32,830 nt of DNA from JABDOU01 sp041609995 (GTDB lineage: Bacteria; Actinomycetota; Acidimicrobiia; Spongiisociales; SHLN01), in NCBI GenBank assembly GCA_041609995.1, contig JBFIPU010000017.1, forward strand, positions 1 through 32,830, read 5' to 3'. Below are positions 22,542-31,348 of this stretch, piece after piece; within the stretch, counting starts at the first letter, position 1, and every line of letters starts with the position of its first letter. Under the pieces are notes generated by a model, which saw only the letters and a list, made by a program, of their open reading frames with translations, was not told where the DNA came from and ran no database searches. Both the position numbers and the translations under genes were made by a program.

Positions 22542-24476
22542 TCAGGGGCGTCGGAACCCCTCGAATGCGGACAGGGACTCCGGGTTCGCCAGAGCATCCA
22601 GCCGTGTCGCCTCGGCGGGCGGAGTGCCGGCCAGGATCCGTTTGATCGGGATCTCCAACTTCTTGCCGCTCAGGGTTCGCGGTACGGCCTGAATCTCGTG
22701 GATCGCATCCGGCACGTGGCGGGGTGACAGCTCAGTGCGGAGCCGGAAACGCAATTCCTCCGCCATCTGTCCCGACCACTCTTCCTGCGGCACGACGAAC
22801 AGAATCAGCCGGTCGTCGTCGGTGTGCACCACCACGCTGTCGGCGATGTGCGAAACGCTCTCGACCACACGGTAAAACTCGCTGGTACCCATGCGCACTC
22901 CACCCCGGTTGAGGGTGGCGTCCGAGCGACCATAGATCACGCAACCGCCTTCGCGCCCGATCTTGATCCAGTCGCCGTGGCGCCACATTCCGGGGAAGAC
23001 ATCGAAATAGGCGTCGTGGTAGCGGGAGCCGTCGGGGTCGTTCCAGAAAGCCACCGGCATCGAAGGCATGGGCCGGGTGATCACCAGTTCTCCGGTCTGG
23101 TCGATCAAGGGGTTGCCGGCCGGGTCGAACGCCTCTACCGCCGCCGCCAGGGCTCGGCATTGCAGTTCCCCGGTCCGAACGGGCAACAGCGGGCTGGAGG
23201 CCACGAAGGCGGTGCACAGGTCGGTGCCGCCGCTCACCGATCCGAGCAGCACATCCGGTTTGACCGCCTCGTACACCCAGCGGAATCCTTCGGGCGACAG
23301 CGGCGAGCCGGTGGAGCCGATCGCTCGCAGATTCGACAGGTCCACCTCTGCGCCCGGCCGCAACCCTTCCTGCATGGAGGCGTGGAGAAAGGGGGCGCTG
23401 GTGCCGAAGTAGCTGATGCGCTCGCCGGCCGCCATTTCCCACAGTCGCATGAGCGAGGGGTGGCCCGGGTTGCCGTCGAACAGCACGATGGTGGATCCGA
23501 CCATGAGGCCCGAGATCAAGTAGTTCCACATCATCCAGCCGGTCGTCGAAAACCAGAAGAATCGGTCGCCGTCGCCCAGGTCGGCCTGGAGCGCCAGCAT
23601 CTTCAGGAGTTCGAGCGTGATACCGCCGTGGCTGTGGACGATCCCTTTGGGGGCCCCGGTGGTGCCGGACGAATAGAGCACCCACAACGGATGATCGAAG
23701 AGGACTCGCTGGAATTCTGGGTCACCCGCCTCTGACATGAACGCGTCCCACGCTACGACCCCGAAGCCCGGTTCGCCGGAGCCCAGGTAGGGGAGCCACA
23801 CGACCGCCTCGACCGACGTCAGCTCGTCGAGCATGTCTGCGATCGCGTCTGTCCTGTCGAAGGGCGTCTCGCCGTACCGGTACCCGTCCACGGCCAGCAG
23901 TACCTTGGGCTCGATTTGGCGAAGCCGGCTGACCACGGCACCGGTTCCGAACTCGGGTGCACAGCTCGACCAGATGGCTCCCAGCGATGCCGTTGCCAGC
24001 ATCACGATCAGGGTCTCGGGGATGTTGGGGGCGTACGCCGCCACCCGGTCGCCCGGCCCGACGCCCAGCGCCATCAATCCTCGGCGGGCGGTCCCCACCT
24101 GGGCCGCCAGCTGTCCAAAGGTGAGTTCGACCCGGTCCCTGGTATCGGAGTGGGCGATGACCGCTACCGCGTCATCGCGCCGTCGCAACATGTGCTCGGC
24201 GTAATTGAGGGCGGATCCGGGAAACCACACGGCCCCGGGCATGGTGTCGTTGGCGAGCGCCGGCTCCGGCGCGCCGTCGGACAGGATCTCGAAGTAATGC
24301 CACACCGCCGACCAGAAGCCGTCCAGGTCGGTGACCGACCACTGCCACAGCTGCTCATACGTCGCCATAGCGGGCGCCCGCCCCGCCTCGGCGAGCCACC
24401 GCATGAAGTCCCCGATGCGGGTGTGTTCCAGTGCGTCGGCGGGCGGCTCCCACAGCAGTTCCCCGTAGGCTGTCAT
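22542..24476 (-). CDS. Acetoacetate-CoA ligase
   Basis: The 644-residue protein is an acyl-adenylate-forming enzyme of the acetoacetyl-CoA synthetase type: the N-terminal WQWSVTDLDGFWSAVWHYFE, PGSALNYAEHML, the P-loop LYSSGTTGAPKGIVHSHGG, FFWFSTTGWMMWNYLISGLM, GDWIKIGREGGCVIYGRSDA and a late catalytic Lys in TLSGKKLEIPIKRIL. It activates acetoacetate with ATP and CoA, feeding ketone-body use, leucine breakdown products or polyester metabolism; no other genes of those pathways are adjacent. The ATG at 24476 has no Shine-Dalgarno but a TAGCGT box six bases upstream. It is divergent from gatC, with only 28 bases between the start codons. Confidence 0.93.
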   Translation of the reverse strand: MTAYGELLWEPPADALEHTRIGDFMRWLAEAGRAPAMATYEQLWQWSVTDLDGFWSAVWHYFEILSDGAPEPALANDTMPGAVWFPGSALNYAEHMLRRRDDAVAVIAHSDTRDRVELTFGQLAAQVGTARRGLMALGVGPGDRVAAYAPNIPETLIVMLATASLGAIWSSCAPEFGTGAVVSRLRQIEPKVLLAVDGYRYGETPFDRTDAIADMLDELTSVEAVVWLPYLGSGEPGFGVVAWDAFMSEAGDPEFQRVLFDHPLWVLYSSGTTGAPKGIVHSHGGITLELLKMLALQADLGDGDRFFWFSTTGWMMWNYLISGLMVGSTIVLFDGNPGHPSLMRLWEMAAGERISYFGTSAPFLHASMQEGLRPGAEVDLSNLRAIGSTGSPLSPEGFRWVYEAVKPDVLLGSVSGGTDLCTAFVASSPLLPVRTGELQCRALAAAVEAFDPAGNPLIDQTGELVITRPMPSMPVAFWNDPDGSRYHDAYFDVFPGMWRHGDWIKIGREGGCVIYGRSDATLNRGGVRMGTSEFYRVVESVSHIADSVVVHTDDDRLILFVVPQEEWSGQMAEELRFRLRTELSPRHVPDAIHEIQAVPRTLSGKKLEIPIKRILAGTPPAEATRLDALANPESLSAFEGFRRP

Positions 24477-24482
24477 GGCCTG

Positions 24483-24488
24483 ACGCTA
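24483..24488 (-). promoter_or_regulatory. -10 box TAGCGT, leaderless geometry
   Basis: TAGCGT ends 6 bases before the ATG at 24476. A CGGACA at 24506-24511 with a 17-base spacer could be its -35; it lies inside the first codons of the divergent gatC. Confidence 0.5.
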
Positions 24489-24490
24489 CC

Positions 24491-24496
24491 TAAGCT
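24491..24496 (+). promoter_or_regulatory. -10 box TAAGCT of gatC, near-leaderless geometry
   Basis: TAAGCT ends 8 bases before the ATG at 24505 and is only 2 bases from the -10 box of the divergent ligase gene. Its -35 would lie inside the first codons of that gene. Confidence 0.5.
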
Positions 24497-24504
24497 TGCG
24501 CCCC

Positions 24505-24819
24505 ATGTCCGAAGATGCCGGTACCCCTCCCGAGGTTGACATAGACATACGACGCGTGGCGCGATTGGCCCGCATTTCTCTCTCGGTCGACGAGCTCGCC
24601 ACTTACGAAGAACAGCTGCCGGTGATTCTCCACCACGCCGCCCGGGTGCAGGCCCTCCCCACCGAGGGCATCGAACCCACCAGCCATCCGCTGCCGTTGG
24701 TGAACGTGTTCCGTTCCGATGCCGTCGGGGAGTGTCTCGACCGCGACGAGGTCTTGGCCGAGGCCCCCGAAGTTCAGGATCACCAGTTCGTGGTACCCCG
24801 CATCATGGACGAGGCATGA
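24505..24819 (+). CDS. gatC: Asp-tRNA(Asn)/Glu-tRNA(Gln) amidotransferase subunit C
   Basis: The 104-residue protein has the GatC pattern: VARLARISLSVDELATYEEQ near the N-terminus, a central VQALPTEGIEPTSHPLPLVN, and the C-terminal DQFVVP-like DHQFVVPRIMDEA. GatC wraps between GatA and GatB and stabilises the complex. The ATG at 24505 is preferred over an in-frame TTG at 24496, which would overlap the -10 box. The stop overlaps the gatA start (ATGA). Confidence 0.93.
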   Translation: MSEDAGTPPEVDIDIRRVARLARISLSVDELATYEEQLPVILHHAARVQALPTEGIEPTSHPLPLVNVFRSDAVGECLDRDEVLAEAPEVQDHQFVVPRIMDEA

Positions 24820-26297
24820 GCGACTTCGCCGACCTGACGATCCGCCAGGCGGGCGAAGGTCTGCGGGCGGGGGAGTTCTCGGCGACCGAGCTGCTGGAGG
24901 CGGTCCACAAGCGGGCCACGATGACCGAGGCCGAACTGCACGCTTATCTCACCATCGACCGCAACGGCGCGGCCCGGATGGCGGTGGCCGCCGAGTCGGC
25001 CTTCCGGAGGGGGGAAGACGCCGGACCGCTCCAGGGCATACCCGTCGCCCTCAAGGACAACATGGTCACCCGCGGCGTCGAAACCACCGCCGGCTCGAAG
25101 ATTCTGGCGGGCTGGATCCCGCCTTACGACGCAACCGTGGTGTCTCGCCTGCAGGCGGCGGGGGCGGTGGTGGTCGGCAAGACCAACCTCGACGAGTTCG
25201 CCATGGGCTCGTCGACGGAGAACTCGGCCTACGGTCCGACCCGCAACCCGTGGAACCCCGATACTGTGCCCGGCGGGAGCTCCGGCGGTTCGGCAGCAAC
25301 GGTGGCTGCCGGATCTGCCCTCGGTTCTCTCGGGTCCGATACCGGGGGATCGATCCGCCAGCCGGCGGCGTTCTGCGGCGTGGTCGGGGTCAAACCCACC
25401 TACGGCCTCGTGTCGCGCTACGGCCTGATCGCCTTTGCTTCCTCACTGGATCAGATCGGCCCGTTCGCCCGCACGGTCGACGATGCAGCGGTGCTGCTGG
25501 AAGCGATCGCCGGGCACGATCCCATGGACTCGACCAGCTACTCCGGTGAGGTCCCCGACCTGCGCTCCGGCCTCGGCGCGGGGGTGCAAGGACTCCGTGT
25601 CGGATTGATCGCCGAGATGATGGGCGGCGAGGGCTACGACCCCGGCGTCGTGGCGGCCACCAGGCAGATCGTGGCCGGGTTGGAGTCGGCCGGTGCCACG
25701 GTCGCCGAGGTCTCCATGCCGAGCGTCGATTATGCACTGTCTGCCTACTACCTGATTGCTCCGGCCGAGTGCTCGGCCAACCTGGCCCGCTTCGACGGCG
25801 TCAGATATGGGCTGCGGGTGACCGGCTCCACCACCGAAGAGATGATGGCCAACACCCGGGGAGAAGGGTTCGGCCCGGAGGTGAAGCGCCGGATCCTCCT
25901 CGGCACCTACGCCCTGTCGGCCGGCTACTACGACGCCTATTACGCGCAGGCGCAGCGAGTACGGACCATGGTCATCGGCGACTTCGAGCGCGCCTATGAG
26001 GAGGTGGATGTGCTGATCGCTCCAACCACCCCGACCACCGCGTTTCGGCTCGGCGAGAAGGCGTCGGACCCGCTGGCGATGTACCTGTCGGATATCTGCA
26101 CGATTCCGTCGAACCTGAGCGGTCACCCCGCCATGTCGGTTCCGGTCGGCCTCGATGAATCCGGCCTGCCGCTCGGGGTCCAGGTACTGGCCCCGGCCCT
26201 GGGGGAGCCGGTCATGTTCCGGGTTGCGGGCGAAATCGAGCGACAGGCCTCGTTCTCTCACCGGGCCCGGCTGGCCTCGAGCGTGGTGCCACGTTGA
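24816..26297 (+). CDS. gatA: Glutamyl-tRNA(Gln)/aspartyl-tRNA(Asn) amidotransferase subunit A
   Basis: The 493-residue product is an amidase-signature enzyme with the Ser-cisSer-Lys triad: the Lys in GIPVALKDN, the Ser of GSDTGGSIRQPAAFCG, and the Gly/Ser-rich PGGSSGGSAATVAAG. A NLDEFAMGSSTENSAYGPTR segment, typical of GatA, distinguishes it from other amidases. It releases ammonia from glutamine and passes it to GatB to amidate mischarged tRNA. The ATG at 24816 overlaps the gatC stop; an earlier open frame is a shadow over gatC. Its TGA overlaps the TTG of gatB. Confidence 0.97.
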   Translation: MSDFADLTIRQAGEGLRAGEFSATELLEAVHKRATMTEAELHAYLTIDRNGAARMAVAAESAFRRGEDAGPLQGIPVALKDNMVTRGVETTAGSKILAGWIPPYDATVVSRLQAAGAVVVGKTNLDEFAMGSSTENSAYGPTRNPWNPDTVPGGSSGGSAATVAAGSALGSLGSDTGGSIRQPAAFCGVVGVKPTYGLVSRYGLIAFASSLDQIGPFARTVDDAAVLLEAIAGHDPMDSTSYSGEVPDLRSGLGAGVQGLRVGLIAEMMGGEGYDPGVVAATRQIVAGLESAGATVAEVSMPSVDYALSAYYLIAPAECSANLARFDGVRYGLRVTGSTTEEMMANTRGEGFGPEVKRRILLGTYALSAGYYDAYYAQAQRVRTMVIGDFERAYEEVDVLIAPTTPTTAFRLGEKASDPLAMYLSDICTIPSNLSGHPAMSVPVGLDESGLPLGVQVLAPALGEPVMFRVAGEIERQASFSHRARLASSVVPR

Positions 26298-27727
26298 GCT
26301 ACCAAGCGGTCATCGGCATCGAGACCCACGTCGAGTTGTCGACGAGGTCCAAGATGTTCTGTGCGTGCCCCGTCGACACCTCTTCGCCTCCCAACACGAA
26401 TGTGTGCCCGGTGTGCCTGGGGTTGCCGGGCGCGCTTCCGGTCTTGAACGAGACGGCGGTCGAGTGGGCGATGATGATCGGCCACGGCCTCAACTGCTCC
26501 ATCGCCGATCACTCCGTCATGTCGCGCAAGAACTACTTCTACCCGGACATGCCAAAGAACTATCAAATCTCCCAATACGACCTGCCGCTGTGTATCGACG
26601 GGCACCTCGAAGTCGAATCCGACGACGGGGTGCGGCGGGTCGGGATCACGCGGGTGCACATGGAGGAAGACACCGGCAAGAGCACGCACGTGGGCGGTTC
26701 CGGCACCCGAATCCACGATGCGCTGTTCTCCCTCGTCGATTTCAACCGGGCGGGTACCCCGCTGATGGAGATCGTTTCGGAGCCCGACATCCGGACGCCG
26801 GCCGAAGCGCGGGCGTTCGTCACAGAGTTGCGAGAGATCGTGCTGGCACTCGGGGTCTCGGATGCAAAGCTGGAAGACGGCAGCATGCGGTTCGACGGCA
26901 ACATCTCGATCCGGCCGGAAGGTTCGGAGTCGCTCGGAACCAAGGTCGAGATCAAGAACATGAATTCGATGCGATCGTTGCAGCAGGCGCTCGATCATGA
27001 AATCCGCCGCCAATCCGAGATCCTCGAATCCGGGGGCGAGGTGGTACAGGAGACGCGCCATTGGAACGAAGACACCGGCCGGACGGAGAGCATGCGTTCG
27101 AAGGAAGAGGCCTTCGACTACCGGTATTTCCCGGAACCGGACCTGGTTCCCCTGGCGGTCGACCCGGACTGGGACCAGCGAGTCAAGAACGAGCTGCCCG
27201 AATTGCCCTCCCAGGCGCGTTCCCGCTACGCCGGGCTGGGACTGGACGCCGAGGCTGCCGCGCTGATCGCCCGGGGCGATGCAGGCGCTCTTTTTGCCGA
27301 AGCGGTCTCCGCCGGCGCCGATCCGAAGCTGGCGGCCAATTGGCTCACCGGCGAGGTGATGGCGTGGACGAGGCGAGAGAACGTCGAGCTGGCCGCCACG
27401 CCGCTGGCGGCGATTCACCTCGCCGAGCTCTCATCCATGCAGCTGGATGGCCGCCTCTCGGCCTCGGCAGCCAAAGATGTGCTGGCAGGCGTGTTGGCAG
27501 GAGAAGGTGCGCCGGCGGACATAGCCGAGGAGCGGGACCTCCTGCAGCTGTCCGATGCCGGTGCCTTGCAGGAGATCATCGATCAGGTGCTGGCCGACAA
27601 CCCCGAGGCCGCCGAAAAGCTGAAGCAGGGGGACGAGAAGGTGCTCGGCTTCCTGGTCGGGCAGGTGATGCGGGCTTCGGGGGGCAAGGCCGATCCGAAG
27701 CTGGCGAGGGAGTTGTTGGGGACGTGA
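26294..27727 (+). CDS. gatB: Aspartyl/glutamyl-tRNA amidotransferase subunit B
   Basis: The 477-residue protein has all GatB hallmarks: IGIETHVELSTRSKMFCACP at the start, four zinc-binding cysteines (CAC and CPVC), RKNYFYPDMPKNYQISQYD (about 76-94), HMEEDTGKSTH, DFNRAGTPLMEIVSEPD and a C-terminal YqeY-like tRNA-recognition tail (about 330-477). It phosphorylates and amidates the misacylated tRNA. The start is the unusual TTG within the gatA stop (TTGA). The gene ends in a GTGA overlap with the aminopeptidase gene. Confidence 0.97.
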   Translation: MSYQAVIGIETHVELSTRSKMFCACPVDTSSPPNTNVCPVCLGLPGALPVLNETAVEWAMMIGHGLNCSIADHSVMSRKNYFYPDMPKNYQISQYDLPLCIDGHLEVESDDGVRRVGITRVHMEEDTGKSTHVGGSGTRIHDALFSLVDFNRAGTPLMEIVSEPDIRTPAEARAFVTELREIVLALGVSDAKLEDGSMRFDGNISIRPEGSESLGTKVEIKNMNSMRSLQQALDHEIRRQSEILESGGEVVQETRHWNEDTGRTESMRSKEEAFDYRYFPEPDLVPLAVDPDWDQRVKNELPELPSQARSRYAGLGLDAEAAALIARGDAGALFAEAVSAGADPKLAANWLTGEVMAWTRRENVELAATPLAAIHLAELSSMQLDGRLSASAAKDVLAGVLAGEGAPADIAEERDLLQLSDAGALQEIIDQVLADNPEAAEKLKQGDEKVLGFLVGQVMRASGGKADPKLARELLGT

Positions 27728-30219
27728 GCGAGAACCTCCTGAGGAGTGAAGCCGAAGCGCGCGCCCGGGCGGTGTCGCACGTGGCTTATGACCTGAGTTT
27801 CGAGCTGTCGGCCGGAGCAGAGACCTATGTGGGTGATACCACCATTCGCTTCACCTACCAGGGCTCCGAGGGCACCTTCCTCGACTTCGGCGGAGGCGAG
27901 ATCGAGCGTATGGTCCTCAACGGTATCGAGGTGAAGCCCGAGCGACATGACGACAGGCTGCTGCTGCAGCACGATGATCTGACGCCGGCAAATGAAATCC
28001 GGATTCAGTACCAGAAGCCTTACGACCACACCGGTGAGGGCTTCCATCAATTCGTCGATCCCGAGGACGGAGGCGAGTACCTCTACACCCAGTTCGAGCC
28101 GTACGCGGCGCACCGAATGTTCCCGTGCTTCGATCAACCCGATCTCAAAGCGACCTTCGAGGTCGACATCGTGGCTCCCACGGAGTGGGAGGTCACCACC
28201 GCATCGAGGGAAGTCGATTCCGAGGCCATGGCGGACGGGCGTGTGCGGCGCATCTACGAAAAGACCGTTCCGTTCAGTGTGTACCTGCAGTCGGTGGTCG
28301 CCGGTCCCTACCTGAGAGTCGAGGATGAGCACAATGGCCTGCCGATGGCGATGTACTGCCGGAAGTCGCTCTTCGAGTACCTCGATTCGGAAGAGTTGTT
28401 CGGGTTCACCAAGGCCGGCATCGACTTCTTTTCGGATTTTTTCGACACCCCGTATCCCTTCACGAAATACGACCAGGTATTCGTGCCCGAGTTCAACTGG
28501 GGTGGCATGGAGAACGTGGCCAACGTCGTCTACACCGACCGGTACCTGTTTCGCGACCCCCCGACCGAGAATCAACGACTGAGCCGGGCTGAGGTTTTCT
28601 TTCACGAGTTGGCGCACATGTGGTTCGGTGACCTCGTGACGATGACCTGGTGGGATGATCTGTGGCTCAATGAGAGCTTCGCCAGCTACATGGCCTATCT
28701 TGCCGTTGACCGCGCCAGCCCCTTCGGCGGCGCCTGGCAGGACTTCCACGCCGACATGAAGCTGTGGGCCTACATGCAGGATCAGCTGCCCACCACGCAC
28801 AAAATCGCCGACGATGTTCCGTCCACTCAGGATGCGTTCCTCAACTTCGACGGTATCACCTACGGCAAAGGGGCGTCCGCCCTCAAACAGCTGGTGGCCA
28901 CCGTCGGCGAGGACACATTCCGGGCCGGCATGCGTGCCTACTTTCAGGATTTCGCCTTCAAGAACGCCCGGCTCGCCGATTTTCTCGAGGCGGTCTCTCT
29001 GGGCAGCGGTCTGGATTTGAAGCCATGGTCGGCCGCCTGGCTCGAGACCCCGAGCCTCAATACGCTCTCGGTCGAGTGGGAGGACTCGGGGCTGTTGCTG
29101 CGTCAAAGTGCGCCGCCGGGGTACGACACGCTCCGCCCCCACACCGTGGAGATCGGCATCGTGCATGAATCGGACGGCGGTCTTGGCCTCACCGCCATCC
29201 CCGCTGCCATCGCAGGGGCAGCTGCCAGGGTGGAGGCCCCACTCGACTCGGCGTTGTTCGTGTTCCCCAACTACGACGATCTGGGCTACGCCAAGGTGCG
29301 GCTGGATCCGGTATCGCTGCACTTTGCGACCTCCCGTCTCGACGAGATCGACGATCCATTGCTGCGTCAGATGACTTGGGCAACGCTGTGGGATATGGTT
29401 CGCGACCAGCAGTTCTCCTCTCGCGAGTATTTGGCGATGGTCGGGGACAAGGGCCCACGCGAAACCAATCTCCACGCCATCCGGCTCATCACCCAGACGG
29501 CGACCTCGGCCACCACCCGGTATGTGCCGGAGAATGACATCACGGTCCAGCAATCGGCGTTCGTGGCAGCGGGCCGGCGGGCGTTGTCCGAGGCGCCGGC
29601 GGGCGATGCTCGCGTGCTGTGGTTGCGAGCCATGATCGCCAACGCATCGACAAGGGATGACCTGAAGATGCTGGCAGCGATCGTCGATGGAGAGACCGAC
29701 CTGGACGTGGCGATCGATCAGGACATGCGCTGGTCGCTGGCTATTCGCTGGGCAGCCTTTGGGGTCGAGGGGTGGGAGGCTCGTGCTGAGGGTGAGCTGG
29801 ACCGGGACGCGTCCGATCGGGGACAGCGCCACATGATCACGATTCATGTCGCCCAGCCCGACGTCCGCGTGAAGGAAGAGGCCTGGGATGCCATCCACGG
29901 CGCAGGATATGGATCCCTATACATGGACCTGGCTGCGATGCGGGGCTTCAACTGGCGCAATCAGCGTGATCTGTTGGACCCCTATGTCGGCCGGTTCTTC
30001 GCCGTGCTTCCAGAGGTCTTCGAATCGAAAGGACACGAGTACGCCGATCGGTACTTCAGCGTCTTCTTTCCCGGTTACCGGGTGGACGTGGAAATGGAAA
30101 AGCGCTTGGAGGGCACGCTCGGGCAGACCAGCGGCCCGCCAATGCTGATCCGGCACCTGCGAGAGGCGGCTGACCACCTCGACCGTGCCCTCAAATGCCG
30201 GGCGTACGCCGCCGGCTGA
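27724..30219 (+). CDS. pepN: M1-family aminopeptidase N
   Basis: The 831-residue zinc aminopeptidase has FEPYAAHRMFPCFDQPDLKA (about 123-142), an exopeptidase motif GGMEN (260-264, a variant of GAMEN), the zinc site HELAH (294-298) with the third ligand in NESF (Glu317), and a long ERAP1-like helical C-terminal domain. It removes N-terminal residues from peptides in the cytoplasm. Length is near normal for the actinobacterial PepN type. The GTG at 27724 shares bases with the gatB stop, so it is translated as the fourth gene of the gat operon. A frame open a further 221 codons upstream runs over gatB and is only a shadow. Confidence 0.95.
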   Translation: MSENLLRSEAEARARAVSHVAYDLSFELSAGAETYVGDTTIRFTYQGSEGTFLDFGGGEIERMVLNGIEVKPERHDDRLLLQHDDLTPANEIRIQYQKPYDHTGEGFHQFVDPEDGGEYLYTQFEPYAAHRMFPCFDQPDLKATFEVDIVAPTEWEVTTASREVDSEAMADGRVRRIYEKTVPFSVYLQSVVAGPYLRVEDEHNGLPMAMYCRKSLFEYLDSEELFGFTKAGIDFFSDFFDTPYPFTKYDQVFVPEFNWGGMENVANVVYTDRYLFRDPPTENQRLSRAEVFFHELAHMWFGDLVTMTWWDDLWLNESFASYMAYLAVDRASPFGGAWQDFHADMKLWAYMQDQLPTTHKIADDVPSTQDAFLNFDGITYGKGASALKQLVATVGEDTFRAGMRAYFQDFAFKNARLADFLEAVSLGSGLDLKPWSAAWLETPSLNTLSVEWEDSGLLLRQSAPPGYDTLRPHTVEIGIVHESDGGLGLTAIPAAIAGAAARVEAPLDSALFVFPNYDDLGYAKVRLDPVSLHFATSRLDEIDDPLLRQMTWATLWDMVRDQQFSSREYLAMVGDKGPRETNLHAIRLITQTATSATTRYVPENDITVQQSAFVAAGRRALSEAPAGDARVLWLRAMIANASTRDDLKMLAAIVDGETDLDVAIDQDMRWSLAIRWAAFGVEGWEARAEGELDRDASDRGQRHMITIHVAQPDVRVKEEAWDAIHGAGYGSLYMDLAAMRGFNWRNQRDLLDPYVGRFFAVLPEVFESKGHEYADRYFSVFFPGYRVDVEMEKRLEGTLGQTSGPPMLIRHLREAADHLDRALKCRAYAAG

Positions 30220-30241
30220 GCAAAAGCGCGCCGGTCAGCCG
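30213..30241. terminator. Inverted repeat spanning two convergent stop codons
   Basis: CGGCTGA (30213-30219, ending the aminopeptidase gene) and TCAGCCG (30235-30241, ending serC on the other strand) are perfect 7-base arms around a 15-base loop. There is no T run. It may act as a weak bidirectional terminator, though similar Gly-stop ends could produce it by chance. Confidence 0.35.
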
Positions 30242-31311
30242 TTCTGAGCGGCGAATTCCCCCATGAAGTCGATCAGGGCATCCACCCCCGCCGTCGGCAT
30301 GGCGTTGTAAAGGCTGGCCCGTACACCCCCCACGCTGCGGTGCCCCTTGAGGTTCACCATGTCCCGCTTGGCTGCGTGGTCGATGAACGCCGCCTCCAAC
30401 TCGGGGGTGGCGAGGTTGAAGACGACGTTGGTCAGTGACCGGTCGCGGGTTGCGACGGGGTTCGTGTAGAAGCCATCGCTGTTGTCAATCGCCTCATAGA
30501 CACGGGCGGCCCGGGCTTCCGTGCGCCGCTCCATTTCTGCCAGTCCGCCCTCGCTTTCGATCCACTGCAACATCTTGCCGGTCATCCAGATCGTGAATAC
30601 CGGCGGTGTGTTGTACAGCGAGCGCGTGTCGGCGTGGATGTCGTAGCGGAGATAGGCGCCGAGGTGGCGATTGGTCGACTCCAGAGTCGTTTGACGGATG
30701 AACACAACCGCCATGCCGGCCGGCCCCAGGTTCTTCTGGACGCCGCCATATACGAGGTCGAAACGCTCCCACGGTATCGGACGGGACATGTAATCAGAGG
30801 ACATGTCACCGATGAGGGGGACGTCGACCTCCGGCCACTCGACCATGCGCACGCCGCCGATCGTCTCGTTCGTCGTGACGTGCAGATACCGGGTATTTGG
30901 GCGAATCTCGATCTCGTCGGAGTCGGGCATTCGAGACGGCGTCTCGCCTGATCCGTCCCACGCGGCGTATGCATCGCCATAGATGCGGGCATCGGCCAGC
31001 GCCTTGGAACCCCAGGCACCTGAATCGACATAGGCCCCGGCCTGATTACCGAGAAGGTTCATCGGCACCATCGAAAACTGAAGAGTGGCTCCGCCCTGAA
31101 TGAACAGAACGTCGAAGTCGTCCGGCACCCCGAAGACACTCATGCTGCGGGCGCGGGCGCCTTCATGGATTTCGTCATAGATTGGCGCCCGGTGGCTCAT
31201 CTCCAGCAGTGACATGCCGGCTCCGTGCAGCTCTACGAACTCGCGTTGTGCTTCCTCGAGGATGGGCTCCGGCAGGGTGCAGGGGCCGGCACAGAAATTA
31301 TGGACTCGCAA
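30235..31311 (-). CDS. serC: Phosphoserine aminotransferase SerC
   Basis: The 358-residue protein is a PLP class V-fold enzyme: HNFCAGPCTLPEPILEEAQ (4-22), GMSLLEMSHRAP, VLFIQGGATLQFSMVPMNLL (68-87), a DMSSDYMSRP segment, and the PLP lysine in YGGVQKNLGPAG (Lys193). It ends with GHRSVGGVRASLYNAMP, which binds substrate phosphate. It converts 3-phosphohydroxypyruvate and glutamate to phosphoserine. The TTG start is supported by GGAGG six bases upstream. It follows the SerA-like gene by 37 bases, and together they cover the first two steps of serine synthesis. Confidence 0.95.
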   Translation of the reverse strand: MRVHNFCAGPCTLPEPILEEAQREFVELHGAGMSLLEMSHRAPIYDEIHEGARARSMSVFGVPDDFDVLFIQGGATLQFSMVPMNLLGNQAGAYVDSGAWGSKALADARIYGDAYAAWDGSGETPSRMPDSDEIEIRPNTRYLHVTTNETIGGVRMVEWPEVDVPLIGDMSSDYMSRPIPWERFDLVYGGVQKNLGPAGMAVVFIRQTTLESTNRHLGAYLRYDIHADTRSLYNTPPVFTIWMTGKMLQWIESEGGLAEMERRTEARAARVYEAIDNSDGFYTNPVATRDRSLTNVVFNLATPELEAAFIDHAAKRDMVNLKGHRSVGGVRASLYNAMPTAGVDALIDFMGEFAAQNG

Positions 31312-31317
31312 GAAGTG

Positions 31318-31322
31318 CCTCC
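31318..31322 (-). promoter_or_regulatory. Shine-Dalgarno GGAGG deciding the serC TTG start
   Basis: GGAGG on the minus strand lies 6 bases before the TTG at 31311. It supports this rare start codon and shows that serC, as a downstream gene, is translated from a leader, unlike the SerA-like gene. Confidence 0.7.
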
Positions 31323-31348
31323 GGGCTCGTAGGCCGTCAGCGTAGGCC

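Noticed and set aside
27061..27723. A 221-codon in-frame extension upstream of the aminopeptidase
   Set aside because: It lies over gatB in another frame, translates to Arg/Gly-rich sequence, and the GTG at 27724 matches the family N-terminus and the operon overlap.
27583..29898. A 771-codon open frame antisense to gatB and the M1 aminopeptidase
   Set aside because: No recognisable motif; the sense strand carries full-length conserved enzymes. High G+C makes long antisense frames common here.
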